A DNA stretch of 64,000 bases from Halichondria panicea (lineage: Eukaryota; Porifera; Demospongiae; Suberitida; Halichondriidae): positions 6,124,315 through 6,188,314 of the forward strand of contig NC_087382.1 in the NCBI RefSeq assembly GCF_963675165.1, given 5' to 3'. The notes beneath the pieces were generated by a model. That model ran no database searches. It saw only the letters and a list, made by a program, of their open reading frames with translations, and was not told where the DNA came from. Below, in pieces: positions 22,761 through 32,000 of the stretch (positions are counted from its first letter, which is position 1; every line of letters starts with the position of its first letter). A program made the position numbers and the translations under genes.

Positions 22761-25585
22761 AGACTGCTACAGCTGCTCAAGGATCAATAAAGTGCAAGTA
22801 AGAGTTTTTATAGGCTTCTAGTCATGTTTTCTAGGATATTAATTCGTGAATTTGCAAAATAATGCTTCGTTCTCGAGGTATGCCTAGTTTTGCTTACTTG
22901 GAATACCATTGCAGCCTTTTCGGAAGAGCATGCACGTAGCCAAACTTGTTTACCGAGTGTTGCTACTCTACTTAGCAGTTAGCTCTGTACTAGAACACTA
23001 GCAATTGGTAGCTGCAAGAGTGAGAAGAGAGCTGCAAGCATAGATTGAAGAGTTAGAGGGATAGGAAACGGTTTGTATCTCGAGTAACATCCGCGCTACT
23101 ACGCTGCGGTTTAATCGAGGCCATCACAACAATATCTATTTCTACACTCAGTGCATAATAAACTACAAGTAACTGTGCTTAGTCCGTGCAACTCACTTAT
23201 ATTTCAAGGTCTATACCTATTGCAGTAGTCATAACCAGCACGCTTACACGTTATATGTTCCAATAGCTCTAAAACAGCCTTGGGAACATATAACTTTATT
23301 GGAAAGTTTCTTTTTACTGGGTGTGGTCAGACATTAGCAAGTACTACACGTGGCTCATGGACTAGGCGTGTTATAAATTGCTGAAAGAGATGATGTCTCG
23401 AGGAAACACAGCTTTGGGAGTTACCCGGCAAAAATGTGCTTAATAGCCTCGTAACGCGGATATTTTTCGAGGCTCCACTGCAGATTCAATGTAAAATCAT
23501 CACGTGCACCACTCCGTTTCCTATCCCTCTAACTCTTCAATCTATGCTGCAAGGCTCTGCTATGGCAGCCATTAATTTTAGACTTGAACTTTGGCATCGA
23601 TCGTTTTTAACAACAATCATGGTCGATCATTACCCACTCTTTGAGTTTGCATACAAAGTTCATCATGTGTATAAACAGGAGCACATTACAGAAGGAGCGT
23701 CTTACCTCGGGAATCGCATCTGAAGTTTGCAAAGCATGACCTTATATATGCAAAACCACTAAGTGGGTCTGCGGGCGAGTGCTAATTGAGCTGACGGTGC
23801 ACTTTTTACCAAGCATAGGTCAATAAAAGTGAAAAGCTACAGCTAGCTAGCTAGCTATAGGCCTGGTAGTAAGCTCTCTCTTTTAAGAACCCCAGTAAGA
23901 CTCCCTACTGCAAAAACAAAACGCCTAATATGTGTTAGTCTAAGTCTAGTAAACTTTCTCTGTACAAAGTGACTGGATATGCTCTGCTATATTTTAGAAC
24001 TTTCTGTACCTCACCGATGACAGTCTCTTCCATGATGTATACCAACATCCATCAAAGATCTAGCTATTCATTTTTTAGCTCTTTCTGGCTCAACCTAGCT
24101 CTCCTGCTGCTGCACTACATACAAAATTCGTTTATAATGATATTCACAGGCTGACCGTGGTCTGTAATAATATTTATGTATACGCCCTTGTCACAGTACT
24201 TGCACACTTTTCTTATAAAGCAATGCGGCGTTTAGGAAAGCACACGAGATGCGATTTCCGAACCCATGCACAGTTAGACGCTCCTTCTGTAATGTGCTCC
24301 TGGTATAAAACTGATTAAGCTATTATATAGTAGCTTTATGTTATGTAGCTTTGGCATCTCCACCGAGGCATCAACACCTGCGGTGCTTTCATTTAGCTCT
24401 GGAGTCTCTCTTAATTGTCCTCTTCTTTCCACGTATACTGACCATGCAGTGGTGTCATCAGCCTCCCTGATCACGTCAGAATCTTCTAGCACACGGCAGG
24501 CCATTGCATGCTTGGAAACAGAAAAACAAACATACTCCATGCAGAGCTAGAAGATCGAGAGGCTGGGCTACATACCGCAGTAGTCTCCAGAGTCTATAGT
24601 ACATGTATGATACTGGAGACAGTCTCCACGCAGTATACTGCCCTTGCCCTATCCCTATAGGGCAGTATGGAGGATTAGAAAATAAAAATGTTTTGGCTCC
24701 ATTTAATCGTTCACGCGTGGCCAGTTATGCTATAATTATGTGCAGAATTATTTTGATGACTGGCCAAACTTCAATGTTAGAAAATGACACAGGAATATAC
24801 CCCAGCCGTAACCTGATGCTATTATGCATTCCTGCAGCCTCACCCACTGCTGACTAGAAAAAATTAAATTGCGTATGCCTTACGTATATACATCACTCGA
24901 TCCTATATTCATATTTGCTACCGCAGCGATCGTGGCGTATAAAGGGCACCTATATATAGATCTCAGTATAAGCAGTGCACCAAGAATACCCACGAAAGTA
25001 AACTAGCTCCTTCATGCCCACGAGATACAATAAACCTGAAGTATAGCCACACCCAGTATTGGCTTTCACTTCTGTGGTAGGCGTGACAAGCCCACGACGT
25101 GGGTGCTGTTATTTAATGAATATAGCGAAGACTTGATTTTTCATATATAATTTATAGTAGATTTTTGCTCAACATAATGAAACATGCTGTTCTATATAAT
25201 ATAAGCTATTATACAATAATACAAGCTCAGTATGTACTGCATGTGTATGAGAATAACCCAAATTACACTTCACATGCGCACACTCACACGTCACAGACCA
25301 TGTTGTGCAGACTAGATCTTAGAATTACGCTGCAGCAGCCCGGGATAAGTGTCTTGGCTCGGCTGAGTATATTTTATTTGTATAATTAACCTCACCTTTG
25401 GGATTTGCTAGCTTCTCTGCATACTGATGACTCTGGTAGTATTCTAGCCGCACGTAGCGAGCTGATAGAGGATAGACAAGCTTTGAGTCCAGTAGAATGA
25501 ACCATCTTTTTTGCCATTGGGACAAGGGTTTGAACTGTGGGGGACTCTTTACCAAGTAACCAGCCTTCACAAACTCCCCTGACAT
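8823..25585 (-). CDS. PH - ZU5-like - CARD scaffold protein (whole-gene model, 12-13 coding exons)
   Basis: Minus-strand exons chain with matching phases at every junction: 25585-25396, 19783-19596, 13980-13931, 13874-13813, 13752-13261, 13210-13095, 13043-12879, 12828-12607, 11278-11081, 10876-10767, 10707-10325, 9881-9592. The product is 821 residues: PH domain about 8-115, ZU5-like domain about 180-265, beta-rich then helical middle, C-terminal CARD about 726-821. Replacing the last stop by splicing from 9600 to 9106 gives 913 residues with a membrane-anchor tail. PH domains bind phosphoinositides or proteins, ZU5 occurs in UNC5, ankyrin and PIDD, and CARDs recruit caspases or signalling adaptors. 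A membrane-associated death or innate-immune scaffold is therefore inferred. The PH-to-ZU5 link crosses 5.6 kb of repeats and rests only on phase 0 agreement; the ZU5-to-CARD link likewise spans a transposon. If either link is wrong there are two or three genes. Confidence 0.6.
9592..11278 (-). CDS. Helical region and C-terminal CARD (four exons)
   Basis: Exons 11278-11081, 10876-10767 and 10707-10325 encode mainly amphipathic helix (for example TDSIRAEIASVVV, and VDLVENGANLLRSVDSLL). Exon 9881-9592 encodes about 95 residues with a CARD-like six-helix pattern: RCSEKIVESLSQ, AVRLLSVGLITERVL, KANRLFTALLGVVKHHPHKYHEFF and LHTDLIREL. CARDs mediate homotypic assembly with caspases and adaptors. 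Translation stops at 9592-9594, but the GATA|GTAAGT at 9600/9599 is a consensus donor, so this may not be the only 3' end. The 5' acceptor of exon 11278 (TATCACAG) has a poor pyrimidine tract; an alternative start at ATG 11254 would make this a separate gene. Confidence 0.7.
10142..10277. mobile_element. MITE with TACCGTA termini
   Basis: It starts TACCGTACAGCGC and ends TACGGTA, with inner inverted matches around TTTCGAGGC/GCCTCGAAAA. It sits in the intron before the CARD exon. The same family is at 32971-33181 and 40791-41029. Confidence 0.7.
11398..12488. mobile_element. MULE-like element with 9-bp TSD, carrying a helicase fragment
   Basis: The termini TAGCCTCGATTCC (left) and GGAGTCGAGGCTA (right) are inverted repeats. 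Interrupted similarity continues inward for about 50 bases (GGCCTGGTAT, ACTGTT). Perfect direct repeats GGTTTCCAT flank it (11389-11397 and 12489-12497). It is 1091 bp long and lies in the intron between the ZU5 block and the helical block. A 9-bp target duplication with long TIRs and captured gene sequence is typical of Mutator-like elements; the superfamily call is inference. No transposase is present. Confidence 0.8.
11591..12140 (+). pseudogene. RecQ-like DNA helicase fragment inside the MULE-like element
   Basis: The first frame reads KQLEALKCLYAGVYVGTVPTGYGKS, split here as KQLEALKCL and the Walker A motif PTGYGKS. After TGCTTT (about 11773) one extra C shifts the frame, and homology resumes in the next frame as LPFLIDMKL...VVMVISPLVSLS (motif Ia region of RecQ helicases). 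A SQSK duplication precedes the break. Later motifs (DEXH box onward) are absent or unrecognisable. It is a captured, decayed N-terminal helicase fragment. Confidence 0.65.
12607..13980 (-). CDS. ZU5-like domain block (six exons)
   Basis: The large exon 13752-13261 carries a ZU5-type sequence: SSGGHADFNNGVEV, a NAFPPGTSV turn, PEGIQSASPSYLISS and a following EVTLTMEHH strand. Downstream exons 13210-13095 (YTVRVYRSPPQTTGD), 13043-12879 and 12828-12607 (RIVCRFFPDENAP, FHLELKAPTP) are beta-rich. They may correspond to a diverged second ZU5 or UPA-like region, but I cannot assign them. Two small exons upstream (13980-13931, 13874-13813) are chosen because only this reading keeps phase. All have good GT..AG borders. 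The block ends in phase 0 at CTTCAG|GTATAT. Confidence 0.75.
13981..15180. other. No gene seen; partial repeat at 14370-14590
   Basis: 14370-14590 is a truncated relative of the CAGGAGCCC element at 18221-19584. It keeps the left terminus and the inner GTGGTTGAATCC...TTTGCAAGCACTTAGTC block but has no matching right terminus. The open frames at 14258-14455 and 14719-14998 overlap repeats and are not convincing. From about 15183 an element-like start (TACCGTATTTACTTG, then repeated TTAAACGCC) begins. Confidence 0.5.
15371..15759. mobile_element. TIR element CGAGGGGTCCGACACTG, 10-bp TSD
   Basis: The 17-bp terminal inverted repeats are perfect. Flanking direct repeats are ATGGCCTGGC at 15361-15370 and 15760-15769. 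The inside is AGATTTC-rich and non-coding. The target duplication length points to a Mutator-like or unclassified family. Confidence 0.75.
16002..16926. mobile_element. PiggyBac-like non-autonomous element
   Basis: The termini CCCTTTAACC / GGTTAAAGGG are flanked by TTAA on both sides (15998-16001, 16927-16930). The paralogous repeat has a single TTAA at 21444-21447, which is the empty site. TTAA targeting with CCCTTT-type ends is characteristic of piggyBac. Inside is a short acidic frame resembling the N-terminus of such transposases. Confidence 0.8.
16214..16420 (+). pseudogene. Truncated piggyBac-type transposase N-terminus
   Basis: 68 codons from MARLFTRADVLEQLEDS, then a run of Asp, Ser and Glu (SSGDDSAYEGEG), ending LDARAMD. 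An acidic N-terminal region of this kind precedes the catalytic DDE/D domain in piggyBac transposases. No catalytic domain follows before the 3' TIR, so it cannot be a full transposase. Confidence 0.5.
17683..18102. mobile_element. hAT-like MITE, CAGGGGCGTAGC termini, 5-bp TSD
   Basis: It starts CAGGGGCGTAGCCAGG and ends CCTGGCTACGCCCCTG; 420 bp; flanked by CAAAG (17678-17682 and 18103-18107). It is non-coding. CAGGGGCG-type ends are common in hAT elements, some groups of which make 5-bp rather than 8-bp duplications. A larger relative is at 35627-36849. Confidence 0.75.
18221..19584. mobile_element. CAGGAGCCC-ended TIR element, 7-bp TSD, with a nested insertion
   Basis: 28-bp perfect TIRs (CAGGAGCCCATAAATAAG...GGAGCG), flanked by ATATTAC on both sides (18214-18220, 19585-19591). 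Without the nested 1098-bp insertion the element is about 260 bp. It shares the terminus and 7-bp duplication with 23676-24302. It abuts the donor of PH exon 2 (19595). Confidence 0.85.
18339..19436. mobile_element. Nested TIR element TACGGAAGCCCG, 6-bp TSD
   Basis: It starts TACGGAAGCCCGTAGG and ends CCTACGGGCTTCCGTA. Subterminal arrays of a TTCCACTCTGGAATGCA-type unit lie in inverted orientation at each end (18360-18510, 19325-19415). Flanks are GAATCC at 18333-18338 and 19437-19442. The related sequence near 14447 has one uninterrupted GAATCC, giving the empty site. No transposase frame is visible. Confidence 0.8.
19596..25585 (-). CDS. PH-domain exons (25396-25585 and 19596-19783)
   Basis: Exon 1 starts at ATG 25585 (MSGEFVKAGYLVKSPPQF) and carries the first PH strands, including WQKRWFILLDSK and VRLEYYQSH. 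It ends CCCAAAG|GTGAGG. Exon 2 follows the acceptor CTCCCTATAG and completes the domain: a strand with CTQVISREP, FDVHTKERVYHLVAES, then the C-terminal helix with the invariant Trp (DKQDWVDTLN). The donor AGC|GTGAGT is at 19595. The spacing and the KSPP...RW start resemble GAB/DOS-type PH domains, which bind phosphoinositides. The 5.6-kb intron is almost wholly repeats. Split phase 1 agrees between the exons, so this pair is secure. Confidence 0.85.
20181..21339. mobile_element. Fold-back element with TTGCCGCGGCAA repeats
   Basis: Imperfect arms 20181-20445 and 21035-21339 are reverse complements, each containing several variants of the self-complementary TTGCCGCGGCAA within a GTAAA/CCGGG background. 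The 590-bp loop holds an open frame (20583-20936) that I do not recognise. It lies in the large PH intron. No target duplication was identified. Confidence 0.75.
21360..22200 (+). repeat. Repeat unit copy 2, uninterrupted
   Basis: Counterpart of 15910-17650 without the piggyBac-like insertion. It ends in CA repeats and GTATCCCTCGTGCGGC. Further related ends with CGCATGCGCA and CA tracts occur at 22670-22760 and, inverted, 60845-60905. Confidence 0.75.
23030..23555. repeat. Inverted repeat pair of about 40 bp
   Basis: GCATAGATTGAAGAGTTAGA... at about 23030-23071 recurs as its reverse complement at 23514-23555. A partial TAGCCTCG/CGAGGCT pair (23446-23475) lies inside. Probably a degenerate transposon. 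Confidence 0.55.
23676..24302. mobile_element. CAGGAGCAC-ended TIR element, 7-bp TSD
   Basis: Termini CAGGAGCACATTACAG... and its complement are identical over 24 bases ending GGAGCG, with more similarity inward. Flanks are GTATAAA at 23669-23675 and 24303-24309. 627 bp, non-coding. Same terminal pattern (CAGGAGC...GAAGGAGCG) as 18221-19584. Confidence 0.85.
24303..24510 (-). other. Possible unassigned exon in the PH intron
   Basis: A strong acceptor, TTTTTCTGTTTCCAAG, precedes an open frame with non-repetitive composition (CRVLEDSDVIREADDTTAW, LRETPELNEST). Its phase 0 start does not fit the phase 1 end of PH exon 1, and the frame runs on into the adjacent transposon. It may be a chance frame or an alternative terminal exon. 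Confidence 0.2.
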
Positions 25586-27529
25586 AGCTGGTTCACGTTG
25601 ATACTAGTGTCCAATAGTACTTGACTTCTAATTATTATTCTTTAATGATCGTATTATGTAGGGTTTCCACACAAAAATCTGATCTCTATACAAAATGTGT
25701 TTTCGGGCAGTTTTTTTAATTAAAAACAGGAAGTGCTTCCTGTCACTCAATCTGGCTTGTGGTTTTGAGCTTGTAAACTTGCAATGACTTCTACCTACTA
25801 TATTATCTTTGCACATACTATTTATGCCAATATCATATGCTATTCATATTCTATAGAATGTGTGCTTTCTAAAGAGTCTAAAATGATAGCTACACAGTCA
25901 TCTATCAGCACACAGTTGGCATTGTTTGATGGTCACTAACATTTTGTGGTTTTGACCTACCTCCACACTAAGCGTTATAAAATCAGTTCCCAATATGCTA
26001 TTGACTGGAGACTTGGAATATCATTAGTTTAATAGCTAAGCATTAAACTGATCAAAAGTTGTGCTGTTTTACCAGACAGTATTTATTATAGAGCCTACCG
26101 ATAATTGCTCACTATAAGGGTAATTTGACACACAACTCAAATATGTAAGGTGCATATGATACATTTCAACAAACACAGAAGGTAATATAACAATAAATGT
26201 CTGTCTATAGAAGTAGTATTGGAGTCTCACAGCGGCGATGTCCTGTCATTCAGAGGCTTGATATCACCTACAATGTATAGAAGCGAGGATTGATGTGATA
26301 ATACACACTGTGTTTTTTACCCTCCTAGCCATCAACACACCGAACGGCTTGAAAGAAATTTACCTATAATTATGTGCTTGACTCCAAACCCCGAAAGTAT
26401 TAATCATGCAATGTGAAGAAAGCAACACATTCGTATTGTATACACTTCAGCCGCTTTTGTGACTCGAGAATGATTCTTTTATTAATTCGGTTAGCCTCTT
26501 TTTTGAACATTCAACAGAAGCCCCAGGCAGCATAAGTAATACAATAAACTACATATAGTCAAGCTGCATGTTGCAGTGAGATGTATACCTATATCAAGAA
26601 ACCATGGATTTATGAAATCTTTTCCCCACAAAAGTGTGTTTGGATACTTCTAGTTATTTTACACGGGGCACAGCGAACAGTAGACTCTCGTTAATCTGGC
26701 CGCCCTTGGGACAATGCAGCTTCACCGGAATAGCGAGGTGGCTGTATTTCAGAAAATAACTGCGACTAAAAAACGACCCTACCTCGATTCTAATAACAAA
26801 TTTTGCGGTATCAGTATGCTCTCTATACTTAAGTGTAATCCAATTTTATCTTCTAAACCAAAACGTCATATCCGGCCATAATAAAATACCTAGTTTGGGG
26901 AAGCCAGTACTGGCCAGTATATAAGGAATAGCGAGTGGCCGCATTTCAGGGCGAGTTTTGTGCAGTAAACATATCTATATAATTTATAACCAGCAATCTG
27001 TGCCAAACCAAATGACCGGTATATCGAGGTGCCCGTACATCAGACAGCCAAAGTCTATACTGTAAATACGGGACAGAATTTGGACTCTAATACACCATGA
27101 TACCATTTTGTGACTTGTCCAGATACTGGAAGAGAGTGAGCACAATGGGTATCCTCAGTGTATGTTCACAAGAAAATAGCGAACATCTTCAGTGGTGATT
27201 GACATCAACGCTGAGGACATTGAACAATTGTATCACTGAAGCAAATAAAACCATGTATAAACAATTCATGGTATACATGACAGTCAGTTCTCCAGGTAGA
27301 AAGCTCAAGGTGAGATTGTCACCACCAGATAACAAGCCTGTTTGAACGTAGAAGATAGATGGGCGTGGCCCGCCTCCAAAAGGGAGCAGCGGTTTTCAGA
27401 GTTCTTGCATCTCCAATGTCTAGAGCGGAAGTCACTTGTCACGTGATATTCCCACAAATTTTGCTGAGTTAGACAAGTTTTTTTACATTGAGTTTTTAAT
27501 AGACAAAATTACTCCTCGTTACAAAATGT
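25586..27529. other. No gene; diverged repeats and one gene fragment
   Basis: AT-rich sequence. 26680-27060 contains two relatives of an element with GACTCTCGTTAATCTGGCC and GTGGCTGTATTTCAG/GTGCCCGTACATCAG motifs. 27289-27344 matches 45997-46052 (sequence encoding GGDNLTLSFLPGD in the beta-helix gene) with about 4 mismatches, a detached gene fragment. Confidence 0.5.
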
Positions 27530-29090
27530 ACTAGTTCCACACAATGCTTTCAGAACTCCCCTAGTAGTAATCTGTCCGTCTGTCGTTCTGTGTATTCTAT
27601 ATACTCCAGTTTCCTGGCTCTGTGATAGTGCTGTGTTTGTACTAGCTATAGACTCGCAAGCCGCTCACTGTTGCCGTGCAACAGTGAGCGGCTTGCGAGT
27701 CTATGTTTGTACCCAGAGGAGGTACAACATGAGGAGCAGGCTTGATTGAGCACTTTAATTACATTCCATTCACGTGTAGGCCTAGGTTTTTTAATGCTGA
27801 GTCAGCTAGTCAAGTGTCAAGCCCAATTGCTCCTATAAATTTTTTTTTCTATAATTTTTTTTTTTTTGTCGTACCTCCTCTGGTTTGTACCCAGAGGAGG
27901 TACAACACGTGTGTATAGGACCACTAAAAAGGAACGGCACTAAACAGAAACAACCGGAAATGAAGCCAATAAATGGGCGTGGCTATTGCAAGGTCATTAT
28001 AAGTTTATATTGTTGTCCAGATTTACGATGTCCTCACGCTGTGTTTTCTGCAGCCTTAACCCTTTACCTGCGCTGTTGATGCTTTAAAGCGTCACAAACA
28101 GTGCACTAAACTGCGCGGCACATAAATGTCACAAACAGTGCAATAAATCGAAAAACCGATTTAGTAAAGCGTATGCCCGATTCAGTAAATCGGGAGACCA
28201 ATAATTATAGTGAAGAGCATTTTCATGTGTACATTGAACATGCAGTTTTTACACGTGTTTTGACACAAAATTAATGAGACCATACACCCGCTAGTACAAT
28301 CCAAACAATTATTTGAAGGATGTTATTATCGGAAACCGATTTTATGGGTTCACAAAAAAATTAGTGATATGCTTGTCTTAATGAAAGGCATTCTTTAGGA
28401 CTACTTGCAGCTAAAGAAGGAGGAGGTGGTTCTCACCAGGCAGACGTTTCATCAGAAAAACTCTGAGCTCGAGTGTTGTGGTGCAGAGCTTGAACACAAA
28501 TGAATAGTTACGGACGTGTTGTATAAGGTTAGGGTTAGGGTTAGGGTTAGGGTTAGGGTTAAATGGGTTAGTGTGCAGCACCCCCCCTAAAAATATCTCC
28601 CCATGCATGCTGGTCATGACTTAACTTCCGAACCACATGCACAATTAAGTGTAAAAATGCCGAAGTATAATTATATAAACTCCAGCTCCGGTGCACTTAA
28701 CAAGGAACAGTATTATCGTGTGAGCTATAAGCTAGTACAAAGTATAATGTGCATGGTCTTTGGAATCCACAACTGTCAGTTTATACAACTAATCTGTTTG
28801 AAATGCATGAACAGAATCCGATCATTGTAGGAATTTAAATTTATACGACACTATAGATTGGGTTCTCATTATCTCAGGCTAATGCCTAGGCTGTAAAGTG
28901 CATGATAAATATTATGCTATAACGGCTATGCAAGTATAATTATAGCTCACATCAGTCATGTCGAAGTTCCTTAACTTCCTGGTCATTTTGCTGTTATGTA
29001 GGTACAGTGATGCTCTAAATTGTAACCAAACAGGTGAGTATTATTATATATATACCACTGATTGCTAGCTATATTACATACATACAATAT
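27530..29090 (+). repeat. Segmental duplication, copy 2
   Basis: Partner of 2790-4240. Copy-specific features are a poly-T rich stretch at 27840-27868 followed by a GTACCTCCTCTGG/CCAGAGGAGGTAC hairpin (27871-27904), the palindromic element 27643-27703 with TGTTTGTAC flanks, and a longer TTAGGG tract (28527-28562). It contains the upstream region of the Ig receptor gene. Confidence 0.85.
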
Positions 29091-32000
29091 TGTATTCCTT
29101 GTACAGCTCTCCCTCCTACCTTTCGTGGAGATGAAAGGGCACGTCAGCTGTATTACATGAACGTACCTCTTATAAATGTACATTCCCTTGAATCCCTACC
29201 AAGTTGTACAGGGAATACTCTTTCAACATACATCACTTGCGAATACGATGTCATCCTGGGAGACGGAGAAACTGTTCCTTTTCCTCCTGATTTGAACAAT
29301 TCAAGTTACTTCGAATATTTCCTTGCTTGGAAGAGGGACTCTGAATATCCTTTCATAGACTTTGATCTCAGTGAAATAACACCAGGGGTGTCTGCAATTG
29401 AGCTTACTTTGTTGAACAGCCCTGCTAACAGAATCAGCTTGCCAGACATTGAATTATACTGGGTGAAAGGACCTTTGAGTGCTTCAGAAATTGAGTCAAG
29501 TATTATAAGTACAATTCTTGACAACCAAGACCTTGCACAAACTGACAACCAAGTCAGAACTATTACTATTAGACTTGAAACAATGCAAACTGGCTTCAAC
29601 CTCAGAATCAGATTTCAATTTAAAGACTTTCACAACTTTGATTGGGTGTTTGTTAGTGAAGTACGATTTTGTACAGATCCTCAACCAACCTTCCAACCCA
29701 AAGTGATATTTCATTCACCAAAACCCGATAATGTTATTGTTCATCCCAGTGCAGATGACCTGAGCAGAGGATCAAAAGAGTTACGGTGTACTATTTCTAG
29801 CGAAGGAATGTACACATGGCAGTGGAAAAGAAATGGCTCTGTTATTACAAGTGATGGAGACTATAAGATCACCACTGGAGACGGAAGTAGAACAACCAAG
29901 CTAACTATTAACAATTTGAATTTCAGTGATACTGGTGAATACAAATGTACAGCAACAATTGTAGATTTTTCAGAAACGAAACACAGCGCTTCAAAACAGC
30001 ATGTTGTTACTTTTCCTGGTAAGTACTTTTCCTGGTAAGTCAGATACAAATTACTGTGCATGCATATGATTGCCCTTAAGAGATAATTAGTCTAATGCCC
30101 ATGCAATGGTTTTGCAGAATATGTCACCACTATTCCAGATGTCAAAGAATATCAACAAGCCGAAAAAGTTACCCTGACCTGTGAACTCCATGGCTACATT
30201 CAGTCACCATTCACTCCTCTTGTGTGGCTTGATATAGGTGGCAGTCAAATAACTATGTCAACAAAATACAGTATCACTTCTAATGACGGACTGAGAACAA
30301 AAATATATAAGAACGGCACAGCTACTCCTAGTGTGATATTGAACCTCACAATTCAAGATATCTCAGCAGCAGATACAGGGGAATACACATGTCAGGGTGC
30401 AAGAACAAATAGTGTTACTCAACTAACAATATTAGAGAGGAATGCTCCTCTAAGCACATCACTCCATCCATCACCTACCACTGTATCATCGATCACTTTG
30501 ACAACACTAACGCCAACCATAATGTCCTTCTTTTCCACAACCTCTCTCAGTCCTACGTCAATGACTAATGGTAAGAAATGATAATTTTATTTCATGTGCG
30601 TGACGGTATTTTGGTATTAATTAATTTGGGCTCATAATTAGCAATAATTACAGTCTTCATGATTGAAGTGTTCGAAGTTCCGTATACAATAACATGCATG
30701 CTCACAAAAGAGCAAGCTAGCCTATAATTATAATTATACACCATACCCTCGTGAAAATATGCCCATCTTTTTCTGCAAGAACTTTAGGCTTTACCTGTAT
30801 GCTGTTGACGCTTTAAAGCGTCAAAAACAGTGGCCTGCACTGCGTCCTTTAGAAATTTCACGGAGAGCGCACAAAGTTACTAAAATTGACGTATGTAGTA
30901 TAAAGTTTATGTTTTTTTCCTGTATTTTGGGCTGCCCCCTCGTCCAAACGTGTATGGGGGATTCTTATATGGCACTTTTAGTTTCAGCACCCCTGAGACG
31001 TATAATTTGGCAGGTAGCAGCGAGGACGTATGCTACAGTTTAGTACCAACCTCCTGATATAGGTATCCTCCTGCCGTTCCAAGAGTACTTTGAGGTCACC
31101 AAGAACATCAACCCCTTGCACATTCCAACCATTATTTGAAAAAAGAAGGGGTTTCACGAGGGTATTGAGTGTGGCTGCATGAGTTGAGTTATCACATGCA
31201 ATGAGCCAAAATTGAGGTCAGTGGGTGAGAGCTTGTAGCAGAAATGGGGCGAGGTAGCAGAAATCAAAATTTTAGGAAGAATCATTCAGAATACATGCAT
31301 GCAGTTAATGAGTCTAAGCTGACTCATTACTATAGTAATGAGTCAGTAATGAGTCAGCTTAGACTATAATTTTATACTACCATGCATAATTATATAGCAC
31401 GAAATTTTAGATCGAGGCACTTTATACTTTCATGGAATTGGCTCTAAAACACATTTAGTTGAGCGCAATATAGAGTATGTAATGCAGGTTACATCCGCTA
31501 TGATTGTGGAAAATTGTTTGTGGAGGACTACATGCTAACCCTCGAAAACAGCGAAAATTAAGCATCTCAACAATTCAAGCTATACGATATCATGCATAAG
31601 CTACGAATAGAATCTAGAGTCAGTTTTCCATTGTTCATTCTTATACTTTAATCATGCATTTAAGGCAGCAGGTGGGCGTACATTCGAGTAAAACTCGCCG
31701 CTCGCGATACATACGCCCAGTCCCTTAATAACCATTAAACTTTCCGTAAGTCCTTCGGTGAAATCATCAGCCCCTCCAGATTTTATTTCTGAATCATTCA
31801 TTTTGTGTATGTTATAGAGTAATCTGATAAATCATGAGGCGCAGCCGAGTTGGTTTATCTGATTACTCCACCGTGTAAAGCATATACCATGAGAGGCCAT
31901 AGTTTAACTGGCTTGTATATACTATGTTTAGAACTGTATGTTTAGAGCTATTTCCTGTCATGCTTCATGTCAATGAATATGCTTATACTACTGTTTGACG

